Below are positions 1 through 13,500 of a DNA stretch of 64,000 bases, in pieces. The position numbers and the translations under genes were made by a program. Under the pieces are notes generated by a model. The model saw only the letters and a program-made list of their open reading frames with translations, ran no database searches and was not told where the DNA came from. Source of the DNA: Serinus canaria (taxonomy: Eukaryota > Chordata > Aves > Passeriformes > Fringillidae); assembly GCF_022539315.1 (NCBI RefSeq), contig NC_066316.1:52019994-52083993 (forward strand), written 5' to 3'. The stretch's first letter is position 1. Every line of letters begins with the position of its first letter.

Positions 1-538
1 CCAGCTTTGCTGGAAGTTGCATTGGGGCCATGAGTCAGATGAAGATGCTCCATGCTAACAGCTACGTGGTCTGCTCTGAACTGCTTTAGAACCTAAGACA
101 ACAGTGTAATCACTCTCATAAAACCATTTTGTCATAGTCTTACAGGACCTGAGTGTGTGTTAAAAATATCAAGCCAGAATCATAGAAAAGAAAAACATGC
201 CAGCTATCAGTGACCTTAGAATTTCTGTCTTGTAGGCCATAAATTGAATAGCCTCCCTTCACCAGATGTGGATCTCAATCTCCATTTCCTTATCCAGGCT
301 GAGGAAAAAAGGCTAAAATATGAATTTACTTCCTATCGAAATCTTGGTCAAAGATGGTGGGTGATGTAAAGACAAACATCAAGGGAATAACTGCCATCAT
401 CTGGTTGAGTTTGGTAAAATGGAGTTAATTTACCCTTCTTTAGGGACTCACTGGTGTGTGAAATTAATCTAATTTAGACTGACCAGAAATTGAAAATGTA
501 ATGAAGAAAGAAAGCAATTAAAGATCTTTCCTAAATGC

Positions 539-555
539 AAAAAAAAAAAAAAAAA
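539..555. repeat. Poly-A run (A17)
   Basis: Uninterrupted run of 17 A. No retrocopy was recognised upstream of it, so it is listed only as a homopolymer. Confidence 0.9.
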
Positions 556-1675
556 GGACTGCTGTAAGTGCAGCAATACAGTTAAAGTACAGAATCCTTC
601 ACGCTACTGCTACCACTGCCTCCTTCTTGAGAGAGAGAACAATCATCTGTATATCTACATTTCCTCACTGCACCAGTATAATCTCATCCAAAGGAAACAC
701 TGGTAGAATGCTTCTACCAATATCTGTGAATAAATACATGTTCAAGTAAAAACAGTTCACTATTCTGCATCCAGGCCAGGCCTAGCAGATAAACATCTGC
801 TGGAACAGCTCCATGTAACTGGTTGTACATGTGGCTTAACGTTCACTTCAATGACTTTTAGCACCTTCTTGTTATTGTTTCTGTGCTGTTCCAACAAGCA
901 ATGGTTAATGTAAGATGCAGACGTTCACATACCGTGTACTTGTGAATAACTGGTTCCCAGAGATGCGGCAGTGATAACATTGTCATCGTAGGAGTCAAAG
1001 TAGCTCAGGGTAGATCACATGTCAGAAGAGGGTCCCACCTGAAAGTATAACAAATCCAGATACTAAGTTCATCGTATTCACAGGTTTACAGCAAGCTCTG
1101 CCAATGCATTTGTGCATTTCACACATTCATTCTGTGCATTAACAGGGTCTGTGCTTTTTCCAGGCTCACAGAAAACATTCTGCCATTCACAGTGGCAAGC
1201 AAAAGTGCCCTGCTGTAGGCAAACTGTTTTGGCCCACTGCTCTGGACCATATTTTAGGCATACTATCTAAGCATTGAAAACTAGTTTTCAATTTTAAAGC
1301 AGAAGCTGTTACTGTCTGGCGGACGGATACAGAACTTCAGATTTCCCATTTGTCAGGTCCTTGAAAACCATGTAATTCCTTTCACCAGTACACCAATGCA
1401 TTGCCAGTTTGGCTTCATCTTCCCTTTTTTTTTCCCCCAAACATTGTAAACTGATGGTTTGGAAGTAGATGCAACGCTGGAGCTCTCTTGTAACCTGTTT
1501 TTTTTTGAGATCACTTCCCATTGATAACTACAATCACCTTATTTATAATCATATGATAATTTAAAACCACTTGATGGGTGAGTCTGTTTTTGCACATTTT
1601 GGTAGGTAACCAATGCAGAGATGGGAAATGAGCTTGCCTTAGCAGTGCTATCTGCAATGACAAGACACGCTGCAA

Positions 1676-1692
1676 CAAACAAACAAACAAAC
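1676..1692. repeat. Short CAAA microsatellite
   Basis: About four tandem CAAA/ACAA units in intronic DNA. Confidence 0.8.
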
Positions 1693-4480
1693 TACTCAAT
1701 TTCTTAATCAAGCCTCCCCGAACAGTAGCTGATCTTTCTCCTACTCTACAAGCTGCATCTCATCCAAGAGTAAGTGGTTTTCAAGAAGAAAGCCTGGTAT
1801 ATAACAAAGAATTTTCAAGAATTTAGATTTTAGGTATAGTTTATATTTTATAAATTACTCTAATGCTTCTTTGAGTTCATGCCCCCAAAGTGGTTTGGCT
1901 CTTGCCTTTATTACACTTCATTGAGCAGCCTCAACACCTCACAGTTCACTAGTATCATGTACACCTTAATTTGCTGCCATCTGAGCAAGTCAGTGTCTCC
2001 TATATTCTGCACTGGTTTTCAATAACAAGTGTAAAACCATGTCAAGACTAAGTTGCAAAGAACATAATCCATGGGTCCAAAACAACAACCAAATTATAGG
2101 TGAAGGGCAGTATACTGCCCATGGGTATGATGCTGCAATGCAATATCTGAAGATTGCCTGCTCTGAAACAGTATTAACACCAACAGAGTTGTGCACCTAT
2201 TTGTGGGCACAGGCACACTTAAATGCCAGACACTGAGGTGAGCTGCAGAGCCACAGCATGGACCCAGCAGCAAGGAGGAAAACGGGGGAGCAGTGACTGC
2301 CCTGAGGCACCGCTGGCTGGCAGATGGTGCAGAGAGCTATCCAAGTCTCAGACAGATCTGCTCTACGGAACTGCTGAAATCTTTTTTCCCAATAACTCTC
2401 CTTCACCTACAAAAGCAAAATTTCTCAACCTGTTGAAGCCCTAAAAACATCTTCCTTCCCAGAGGAATCATTCGTGACATACCCCCCACAGAAGAGTAAA
2501 CACAGCCTCCAACAGAAAAACACGGTAAGACATGCAAAACATTCTTCTTCTGCTTGCAGATTTATTTGGAGTCATTTAATAATCTGTCCCTAATGGCTGC
2601 ACCTAATAATTTACCTTGCAAACTACCAGGACTTTTCAGGTGAATAATTTAAACATTTTTCTTTTTTTTTTCTTTATGTCTGTTAACAGTAGAGTTAGAA
2701 AATGAAAACTCTAACGAATACTTTAATTTTAAAGTTCTAAATCACCACATGAATTGAAAAGAATGATCACCAGATAGCTACATCATGAACAGAATTATAC
2801 AGCATACATGGAACCAAGTGAAATGCAGTCTGTCATCTCTAGTGAATCAGTTCAAACCTAACTCAAGTTGGTAGCTGTCACCAGCTACCTTTGGCTTCCT
2901 ACTCTCCGGTGTCCTGTAGGAAATCACTTTGTAATTCTCCATTTGATTCCCTTTTGCTCAGATTTCTTCACTCAGTCTTTATCCTCTTCCTTGGCCAGGT
3001 CCAGATTTTCAAGGTGACCAGTTATGCCTCATTTCAGAGCCTCCGTTTCTCTGTTCATAGTTGAGATGGGAGGGATCTCAGAGACTGTGTAGAAGAAAGC
3101 CAAAACTGCTCAAAACAAACCACTTTTAGTGGAGCCAGAGGCACTAATGAGCAACAGCTTAGAACTGATGTAATTACTCATGATCCTGACAACTTTCAAG
3201 ATCTTTTACATAGATCTTTCCGGCAGAGGCCTCCTAATTCCTTACCTGTGTCGAGAAACAAACACCAAAGTCCCAAAAATTCACCTAAAAGTTGCAAGTC
3301 CTAGAAGAGCTTCTTTAAGGCAAAAGCATAGTCTTTCTAGGTGAAGCAGAAGCATGGAAGCCATTGTGAAATGAAATGGAAATGGAAACTATATGGGTGG
3401 TATTTAAGTATGTGGTTCTAGCAATTATGGAAATAGTGTTGACAGAAATCCACTGGGGACCCAGTGCTTAAATCTCAGTGGGAGAAAGACTGGGAACTAA
3501 ACATACAAATCAATAGAGTCTCTACAGAAAGAGAAACTGGGAAGAAAATGGATACAGTTCTTGTCCAAACTGTTTATTTTCTATAGCTAGACAGTGATAA
3601 TCTCTTCTGCTATCAATTAAAACCTTCAATTTCACAAGCAATGTTTTAAGAAAATGCCATATTAGGTACAGTTAGAAAAATTAATGGAAGCTGAAATTAA
3701 ATTTTTGCTTCCAACTTAATTCCAGACATGTGTGCCATCACTTCGTAAAACTGAGCCTACATGTCTTAGGACTATCCTAAAACTGCATTTATACATACTA
3801 AACTACAGATACGTTACTCCCTTTCCCCAAAGTTACTCCTTTCTTACAACAAAGTACAGCACCGAAGAAGCAAATATGCAATCTTTTGTACTAAAAACAT
3901 TCATATCAATGCACACAGTGACGTCAGACCAACAGAGCCACAAGTATTTAGAAAGTCCCTAGAAACACATTGTTGTGCTCTAGGACTTACCAGGCTTTTA
4001 GCAATTCTTTCTCCCCATGCTAATTTGAAGAATGAATGAGGACTTAAAAAATAGACAAAGCAGCTAAACCAAATGCTTAGATTGATTATATACAAGCATC
4101 AAACTCTTTACTAAACCGAGGTCGGGAGGTATCAAGCCTCGAAAACTTTCCAGATAAATATAATAGAACATATTTTATAATTAATTAAATCAAAAACTGT
4201 AGCTTCTAATTTTTAAAAAAATATACCTCTTAATAGCCTTTCAGAAAAATAGGGTTTAAAGTTAAACAGAAATATGCAATTAATGATCTGAAAAAAAAAA
4301 AATTCTGTCCTTTCCTCTCAATAAATCTAAGACTCAAGTATTGCTTTTCTGGCACCTGTTTTCTGTTTAACAACTTCAGCATGATTTCAGTAAAGGTGAG
4401 AAAGTTGGTATTTTGTTCTCTCTGCCATCAGAAGCCGCATTACAGACTGCACTTGTATGCTTTACTATGAAACGCAAAAA

Positions 4481-4680
4481 ATGGATGGATGGATGGATGG
4501 ATGGATGGATGGATGGATGGATGGATGGATGGATGGATGGATGGATGGATGGATGGATGGATGGATGGATGGATGGATGGATGGATGGATGGATGGATGG
4601 ATGGATGGATGGATGGATGGATGGATGGATGGATGGATGGATGGATGGATGGATGGATGGATGGATGGATGGATGGATGA
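4481..4680. repeat. Perfect (ATGG)n tetranucleotide array, about 50 units
   Basis: ATGG is repeated without interruption for about 199 bp, ending in ATGA. Because four is not a multiple of three, the array is open in several frames on both strands and yields artificial poly-(MDGW) and poly-(IHPS) frames. A pure array of this length usually varies in copy number within a species. It sits in the putative HIVEP2 intron and has no coding role. Confidence 0.98.
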
Positions 4681-7600
4681 AGTGACAGTAAAATATATCA
4701 GACTGACATCCACGCAGACTGAAGCCCTCTTCTCCATACAGAAGAGGCACAGTGCTTGACAATGGCACAGGCTTTTCCCCAGTCCACGTCTCCACACACA
4801 CTGCAGCTGCACTCTGGGAGGAAAACAGGAGCAGTGGTTTCTCAGTAGCCGGGAATTACACAGCTGATACTCAGTTCTGCCTGTGTAACGTCTGTGCAAA
4901 CACAAACAGGTCACATCAACAAGTGGGAGGGCAAGCAGGAAGAGAGTGAGAGAAAGGAGATGCAGCTGCAGACAGGGGGTAAACTGCACAAGGGGGTTCC
5001 ACGGTGATGCACAGCAATCTGCTGCCCAACAGCACTGGGGAATTCAGAAACCACAAACTGGAAGCAGTCCCTGGCACAAAGCTGCACAAAAGGAGTGAGG
5101 GGCGTGCCAGAGCTGTACAGAAAATAAAGCATGAAAATCTCCAGACAAATTACTTTTTCTTTCCCTTTTTTGATAACCTGCAGAGAAAGCCTCTAAAATT
5201 AAAAAATACTTGTTAGACTGACATGATATATTCCACAGCACTACTTAATTAATCAAGTACATTATTCTTTGTCACTTTGTCACTCTATGACTTGCTTTGA
5301 CCTTTCTCTCTTTTAGACTAATCTTTTTTTTAAATTTTTTTAAATCCTGCCCCTTATTTTCATGAATGTTTGTGATCACAAAATATATTGAGAGTGACAG
5401 ACAGTAAACATTACTGGAGGCTGTTGCACTTGGACTGTGACTTGGACTGTGATGTGAATGATCATCCAGAGGCGGGTATATGAGCTCAGTTAGAAGGTCA
5501 CTCCAATGCCCATCCCTCCAAAAATCAACACTTTTGAAAAACAACCTCTAAAATCAAGATCTAACACCAGGAGAATTTCACAGTAATTCCTATTTCTATT
5601 CCAGCCACAGTAATGAAACTCATTTCAGAGATCAAAAGTCATTAAACAGAGAATGTTGACAAATGAGACAGAAGATGCAGGGGATATGAAAGCACAGGGA
5701 AAAATACCCTATTCCACCCCATATCCCACTGAGATATAAGATCCCAAGCGCTGGTGAGAGACATGCAGAAAAAGACAGACAGAGTCAGTCTAGAAAAGCA
5801 CAAAGAGATTTGATCACTAATCAGAGACAGAAACCCATCTGAAAGTCACAAGTGTCTCTGCAGGCTCTGAAAGACAGAATTAAATTGGCTTAGTACTATA
5901 TTCAAAAAGGAATTTAATTAGCTGACATTAAGCAGGATAAGTTTGCTGTACCATGTTCTCTGACAAGCTGTCTCCAGAAGGGTAAGTGGAAGGTAAAATC
6001 TTATTTTTCAGGATGAGATTATGGCCATGCACTGAGACAGAAGGTAATGGCATGTCTGCTGAGGGCAGCTGAAACTTGGTGCTGGACATTTCATCTCACC
6101 CTATAAAAGGATGGTATGTGATAGACGAGCCAGAAGTGCAAGTTTCAGATTCTGCACGTTTATTCATATGGCTGTGCAGCTTCGTCCTCCTTCTGCTGTT
6201 GCCACTTACATAAAGAAGAGAACCTTGGTGTATAACCTCTGCCAGGAGCTTTTTCTCCAGTTTCTCTCAGTCAGAGCTGCTCCCTGGAAAGACTACAGTA
6301 CTCTAGGAGCAATTTATTTATTTTTGTTTACAAGAGAGCAGGTTGGTCCCTGGTTGGAAGAACAAGGTCTGTGCAAGGGGCAGTGTCTGCTCACCGGGCA
6401 GGCTAACACATCTGTCGGCTGCTGGTGTGTGCTCTGCTCTTCCAGGACTTCTCTACATGTACTGGAACCTGCCCACCACAGTGCAGCCTGCAAGCAGGGT
6501 GGTGGTGTTTGACAGCAAATAAAAGGAAACACAAACTGTGGTAAAAATCTAGCAGCACATAGTGACGAATGAAGAATCAATGGTAAAATGCATATAAATC
6601 CAAATTGTTTCCCCAAGGAACACTTGGAAGAAATGGAACAACACATTTCAAAGGAAAAGTCCCATAAATACAGGATGTAACAAGCCTTGCCTTCTCATGC
6701 CTCCTTGTATTGATAAATTTAGTTCTGGAGATAGGCATCTCACTGTCAGTGCTAGAAATCCTGCTTATTGTCAAAGCAGGCACATGCATCCCAGGGTGTG
6801 ACCAGGAAAGCTATTGCTCACATCACTTACACTAATTATTATCTCAGCTCCGTCACACCAGAACCAAGCCAGATTTACCAAGCAAGACGGATTTACCAAG
6901 CAAGCTTCACCCATCCCATTAGCAAGTCATTAAGGAGGTGTTCTTCCATCCCCTGACAAAAGTGCACAGCAATATGAGATCTCAATTTAGGCTGGCAGTG
7001 CCCTCCTTCCTCCCCTGACTCCTCTCTCCAGGAGTGTATCTAGGCTGTGTGACCTTGTGTGGCAGCTCACAGATTTTGAGTGCTAGCACAACACACCTCA
7101 TGCCCTTCTCTGGCACCACATTAACCACCCTACTTTAATGACTTCAGCTGATAAACCACCCTGTGTACCCAGCCATCTTCCCCAGTGCTGCATCTACAGC
7201 AGTAAATTGAACACGCCCTTTCCCATACCCTGCCACCGTGTCATCCACTAGCAGAGAAAAAGCCATGAGAGTCTCAGCTGGCAGTCATGGGTGAAAAACT
7301 GTTTTACCAGTCAAGAGACCCCTGTTTTACTAGCTAGGTGACCCTGAATCTCTCTGCTTTTTTCACATGAAGAATCCTGCTTCTTTCCAGCTACAATGAG
7401 AACCACAGATACAAGATCCCACTTATTACTGGGGATTATCTACACCACCTATTACTCTACATAGCTACAGATCAGAACTACCTTCAACTAAACAAACAGA
7501 GCTACAGAGAACATATGATTTTGTAGTACTATTTCTTAATTATTTCACTCTCTTCCAGGAAACTCAAGTCCACAGCTGAGCACAAATAAAGACACAAGAT

Positions 7601-10454
7601 CTTTATGATAAGAAAAGCAAAACAATGGCCTGACATGACCTAACGAAAGCACAGGATACTAGTCCCCCAGGGTAGAAATCTCCTTATTCCAAAACTTCCT
7701 TTCAAGTGTTTTGAATATGTTACTAAACAAAGAAAACAAGACATTCACTTTTGCAAGGCAGTAACATTTTTTTAAATAGTGGTATCTGACATTATTCCAT
7801 AAATCATCCACAAAATCAATGTGCTTTATGTCAGATGGGACCTTTAAACTTAAGAATAAAACAAGTTTAGGACTGAATTTCAATGCAAAGATACATGTAA
7901 TAAACTAGATATGTCAAAAGCTTCAGGGGAAAAAGGGTTGCTGAAGGTTTAACATGGTTTAACACAGTGCACAAAGGCACATAGATTTACCTCTGTGATG
8001 CTAAGTGATGTATGGTGCTGGGAGTGCCACCAAATCATAGGACTTGAGAAATAGACTGAGTTCTTAGCCACCAGTGATTTCTTACCTGACCATGGAGGGG
8101 GCATCTCACAATCTGTCTCCATCTTTGATCCCTGTGATAACATTTCCTTCCTCTCCTCATCTGTCAGGTACTTATACTGTACATCCAGTGAGCTTGAAGA
8201 TGTAAAGACAAGGAAGGCTACATCTTCATAAAAGATTTTAGATATTACCTCACAGACAATAAAAGTAATGGTAATAAAAAAATCACTTCCATGACACAGT
8301 TCTAACATTTTACCATTTTCACACAGCTTCCCATCCAGAAAGTATTCTCAAAGGAATTAATTCAACCTTGCTCCTAACATCTCTTTTGTAACCTTGTTTC
8401 CTATGTAAAAAAAAACCCCTGCAATCACAAACTGTGTGTGATGTCACACCTGTGTCTATCCGCCTCCTCTTAATAATTTCTCTAAAGACATTCAACAAAG
8501 AGGTAGCAGTCTCAAAATTACTCAGTTGCCAGAAGGTCCTTCCCATTCCAACTTATGCTTAGGCAGGAGAGAGATGGTCAGCATTCATGTTAAGGGAAAA
8601 ATCTTCCACGTTGAGTCAGAGAGCAGAGAACTTGCACATAAAACACTGAGACACGAAACGGTGCCAAAAGCTGAAGTTCACAACTACAGGTGCACCCATA
8701 TGGCTAAAAGAAAAGTGGGAAAGGAAGCAAATTCACCCACTGGAGTACACTGGCCCAGCTACCCACCCATTTTGAGATGTACAGCTTGTAACTGTGGTCT
8801 GTACCTCACTAGGAAAAGCCCACAAAGTTCTCACCCAGTGTCTCCCATGGAGTTTTCCAGGGAGGACACAGTGCAGCATCTGAAAAACCCTGAAGCCCTC
8901 AGTGAGAAGATACTGCATTAAAATGGTGAGAGGAAAGCCTGGTAGCTGTTGCAGAAGAAAATACACATACATACACACACCCCTGAGTAGTCATTACAGT
9001 TGCAAAGACAAAATTCCAAACCTGCAATAATACAATATTGTCCCTCTTGTTCTGTCACAACTGGCTGTTTCAGCAACATGTAACAACAAAATCAAAATAA
9101 ACACCACTGATGAACTTCACTGCTGTCCTCTCAAAAAGCAGTGTCTGCCAATAATTACCTTCATGCTACTGCCACTGCAACACAGGAAAGTCAGATCAGC
9201 AGCAGGTAAATTATAAAATTATAACCAGCAGCACTGAAATTGTAATCTTATTTTGCTGTAAAAACTAAAGAGAAAAAAAAATTTAAAGGATACATATTTG
9301 TGCCAATTATATCAAAACACATCTAGATGTTGATGATACTTCAAATATACTGTGTAATAAAAAATATGATGAAACAACTTTTGAAGTAATTACTTTTGAA
9401 GTCATTTATTACTCATTCCCATACTTGATAAGAAAACGAATATTATACTTATTTATTTATTTTAGGCTATCAAAAGCATCATATTCTGAAAGTGGTCATT
9501 TCTTTCCACTACCAGCTTGTAGCATCCTGCTTCCATCTCTGCAGTTTAGTAACTCGGAGTTTCATCTGCTGGTGTGAGGGAAAAGATTTGAGTAAGTGCA
9601 ACTACAAGAAATGGCTTGCAGTTGAAAGACAAATGATAGCAGGATGGAACACATAACAGAATATTTTAGAAGTCTAAAATTTTTCTTCATATTGATATAA
9701 TATGGACAACAGATGGGTTTTTAAATGCAGCTCTCGATACAACTTTGCATGTGAGAAGGAAAATAATTTGGAGTTCACGGGAACAGGAGCAGATTGTTCT
9801 GTGAATCCAGTTGGTGTCATTCTGCACTCTTAAATTCTCCTGCAAAATACTGTAAGCAGAACAGCAGGAGTCCCAAAATTCCCCATGCTGGCTCCAGCTC
9901 AATAAGCATTCCTATTTACAAAGTATATAACCATATACTTCAGGAGAATGTGTAGGACCCAGTGATTTCACTACAGCTTAGGAATCTGTCTGAAATTAAA
10001 GTTTCTCTTAGGGGCTTTGCTAATGAAACACCAGATTCATCTGGCAGATATTTGGGCTGCATTTCTCTCATGCCTTGGCTGCTGACTGCACCTTAGTTAG
10101 GCTATTTTTCCTCTTAAGTAAAGGAGATTGAACTGCACTCCAAAGCCACATGCAGCCTGACTTTTGCAATGTCTTCTATTTTTAACACCATAAATAGTAT
10201 GAGCAGAGGTGCCCACAGTAAATGGCACAACTATTGGTCACTCTGAGAATGGTCACTTAAAAACAGACACAAACAAAAACAAAAATTAAGTTCAAACCCT
10301 GCAGTCAGTTTTAGCACAAAGCCCCTGCTGGGTCCCTATGGATCAATGGCATCTTTTCTACAGGACATCTCTGTAAGACAAGGACATGAAGAGAACACTG
10401 CACAGCAGTGACAGTGCTGTCCCTCACTCATATTGATGAATATGAAAATCAGTG
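4681..10454. other. Non-coding stretch with minor duplications
   Basis: Intron-like DNA. A 12-bp perfect tandem duplication lies at 5428-5451 and an 18-bp-period duplication (ATTTACCAAGCAAG twice) at 6873-6904. A TATA-like CTATAAAAGG at 6101 precedes a 133-codon frame; see the findings. A weak MIR-like stretch is at 7321-7362. Nothing else was recognised. Confidence 0.55.
7321..7362 (+). mobile_element. Possible ancient MIR-type SINE remnant
   Basis: The words ACTAGCTAGGTGACCCTGAA and TCTCTCTGC resemble the region just 3' of the tRNA-like head of MIR (CTAGCTGTGTGACCTTGGG...CTCTCTGTGC). Only about 40 bases can be matched by eye, and chance similarity cannot be excluded. Confidence 0.25.
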
Positions 10455-10568
10455 TAAGGCAGTGTGAATCTTGCCCCAAACTCATGAGCTATGTAGCAGA
10501 ACCAGGAATTGAAGCTGTGGGGGCTGAGTCCCCACACAGCCTGCTAGTCACTAGACCATACTTCCTTG
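10455..10568 (-). mobile_element. MIR/CORE-SINE-like fragment
   Basis: Read on the minus strand, this has a box-A-like TGGTCTAGTGACTAGCAG, a GACTC core, a decayed box-B-like TTCAATTCC and then CTGGTTCTGC followed by TAGCTCATGAG and GGGGCAAG. That matches the order of features in the tRNA-derived head of MIR-type SINEs (GTTCGAATCCCGGCTCTGCCAC, TAGCTGTGTGACC, GGGCAAG). These elements are ancient in amniotes and inactive. Divergence is high, so the edges are approximate. Confidence 0.55.
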
Positions 10569-13500
10569 GGTAGAGGATCACAGTAAATACACCAAGTCAG
10601 CTGTGTACTGCTGAGCTCGTGTGATCACACATCATAGACAGTAAAACATGCCACCACCATAAACTCAAAGGTCTACTCCATGCATATGACGTTGCCATTT
10701 CTAGTTTTGATGCAAAGCATTCAAATTCCAAGTGCAAACACATGCATTTAAAGCAGGTTTTCAGATGGAATAAAGTATACATTGAAGCAGTGAGTGTTAT
10801 GCTAGTTTTCAGGGTTTCTTTGCAAAATGGTTGCAAAAAAACTGTCATTACCATTTTGAATCTGCAAGAATGACATGTCAGCAGAAACAAAAAGATTTCT
10901 TCCCCACTATTGCAACCAGGCACCTTACTACATGCAGTATGCCAGGAAAACAGACTTGCTGCAGGAGGAGTTGAACTGGCACAAACTCAACAGAAAGGAT
11001 TTTAATCTACAAACACTGCACTGTGGCAAGCAACTGCACAAGGAAGCATGCTCCAAGCAGCTAAACCAAATCTTGCATGATGCACTCAAAAAAACAATTC
11101 CACTCTTGAAGTAAACCTGTGACAAACATCTCCAAAGTTTGGGAAGGTTCAAAACCAGAGCCTGCCAAGGTAAAGAAAGACAGCACATATTTTTGCAGGG
11201 TGAAACCTGTTCTCTACAATAGAGAAGGGTGTTGTATTGGTGCTTCCAAAGAAACATGCACCATGGCAACATCACCAGGGTGTTGAACTCGCCTTGGTAA
11301 GAGTGATGGTGTAATCAACACAATCCTACAGCCAGTCCTGGCTACAACTGAAGAAAAGCTTTTGCTTCTCATCCCCACAAACAGGGAAACCATCATGACT
11401 TATGATCTGTCTCTCCCAAAGCAGTGGCAGGGTCACAAGGGACTGGCTGAGGGGCAGGAGGACTGCAACAAGCACAATCACAAGAACCAGGCTAACGCTC
11501 TCAAATCCATCCCTGTGACAAGGAGCCATGACCACACACCCATTTAGGCTACATATTATACAAATTTCAGTGTTACCTGGGCTCCAATTCTACACACACT
11601 GCAGCTCTGCAGAGGTTGTGTTGCAGCAACACAACGTGGAAACAGGGTGGCCTTTGCATGGCTCCCGACACAGTACAAGGCACACAGTACAACCAGAGTT
11701 AAAAGAAAATAAGTCTGCAGTAATGAGAAAATTTGTTTAAAACTCTCCCATCTATTCTTTATTTTTATCAGACTTACTGTAAATTTGTTTGAGTTTTTTT
11801 TTAATGCTTCAATCTGCTAAGAAAAGTCTTCTTGCAGATGGACTGGTAATGAAATACAAATAGAATGCTTAATATGAAAAAATTAATCCACAGCATATTT
11901 TTTTCCTTTACTTATTTCATCTTAATTTGCACCTAGTCATTTTCATGCTGAGCATCTCATTTGGTTAAATAATTAGTGTAAATTAAATTTCACCTTTTTT
12001 AACAGGCAAAAATGGTGAAACTGGGTTGGTAATTGTTTCAAGTTTTGCCACAACATGGAAACAACTTGATAACCTGACAACACTTAAGGGTTTGAAAAAA
12101 CAAGATACACAAAAGCAAGGAAAATTAAACTCTGTACAGCAACTTGAAGGGCAAGAAATCCCTCCGTGCAGAGCCTTATGACCTGGAGTAGTAACCTCTG
12201 AAGATCTATTCCAAGACCTCAGGATGTAAGAGTTTACTCTTGAGCAAGCCACTGCCTGCTCATGCACAGAGATACACCCCCTCCTTGTCCATGCATCACT
12301 GCCACTCATGGCAATGTACTTTCTTCCATCCAGCAGCCACATGCTTACCCTACTCTGCTCGCTCACAGATTTCAAAAGAAACATGTTGAACAACTCTCAC
12401 TCCTCACAGGCACGGATCCCAGCTACGCTCACCTGCCATGGCACCATCCTGTGCCAGCACAGCCCAGCTCACCCGCCAGCTCATCCCCTAGCTTACCTCC
12501 CCATGAGCCCTCAGCCCACCCCTGGCTGCACCCCAGCAAAAGCCAGCAGGCACAGGCTCTCCACCTGACAAGATAAGGCAGCAGAGAGCAACAACAACAA
12601 CAACCCCCTCTGCAGCCATGCTCATCTCAAGGATCCCACCAAAACGTGGGGTGGAAACTCCCATGGGTCCCCTGATGCTCCCTCTGACTCTCCTGGCTTT
12701 ACAAGTCGTGGCTCTGAACAAAGCCACAAGGACTTCTCATCCAAAAGAGTAAGGGAAACTCAAGTAAAGTACACCCAAGTAAAGGACACTCAAACCCTCC
12801 TAAGTAGCCATGACAGCAAAGTGCACCAACAAAAATTCCAACAATTTTATACAATGTCCCCACACAATGTCCATCTGTATCAAGTAAATCATGGAGTTGC
12901 AGAAAGGACATGACCATTAGTCACACAAAACTCACTACAGAGTCAAAAGTAATAAATATTGGAGCTGATAGAAACAGAAAGCATTTGATGAACTCTAATT
13001 TTGGTTCTCACCATGCAGGTTCAGGAAAATGTCTTTCTCCACCTACAAAGCCAAGGTGCCCTCATGTGCCACTGCTTGGATTCCCAGCTCTAAGCTTCCG
13101 CTGCTCCAACAGAAACGTGACTATACAAAACTAAGTCGATTCAGTACAATAAATGAAAATTCTCCAGTAGACTGATTTTTAAGTTTTCATAAAAAAAGCA
13201 AGTTTCTTCTGAAGGATGTTGTACTGACAGTCCAAGAGAAATCCTTCATTTGTTTGGAAAATAAGGACATACCAAGAGCAACGTGGTTCACTTCCTTATA
13301 GTGCCTTTTCGACATCCCTTGGCCATGACCTGGATGGCCTCCAGTGTGAGAAAATTCTCATTTCCGTCTGTGCTTGTTCATCCCCTGTCTCTGGGCTGAG
13401 GTTATCAGCACTGGTGCTGGCTACAGCAGCGGCTTACAGAGGCTGCTTGTCACTGTAACATCTCAGCTGCCACCTGTGCCAAGGCGCCATCAGCCACTGT

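Larger units (their letters stand above)
1..4480. other. Non-coding stretch, nothing recognised
   Basis: AT-rich single-copy-looking DNA. It holds a 17-base A run at 539-555 and a short CAAA-type repeat at about 1676-1692. The longest frames are about 75 codons and are not protein-like. No transposon was recognised. Confidence 0.6.

Noticed and set aside
4376..4989. Long repetitive frames over the ATGG array (poly-MDGW, poly-IHPS)
   Set aside because: They exist on both strands purely because the tetranucleotide array has no stop codon in several frames.
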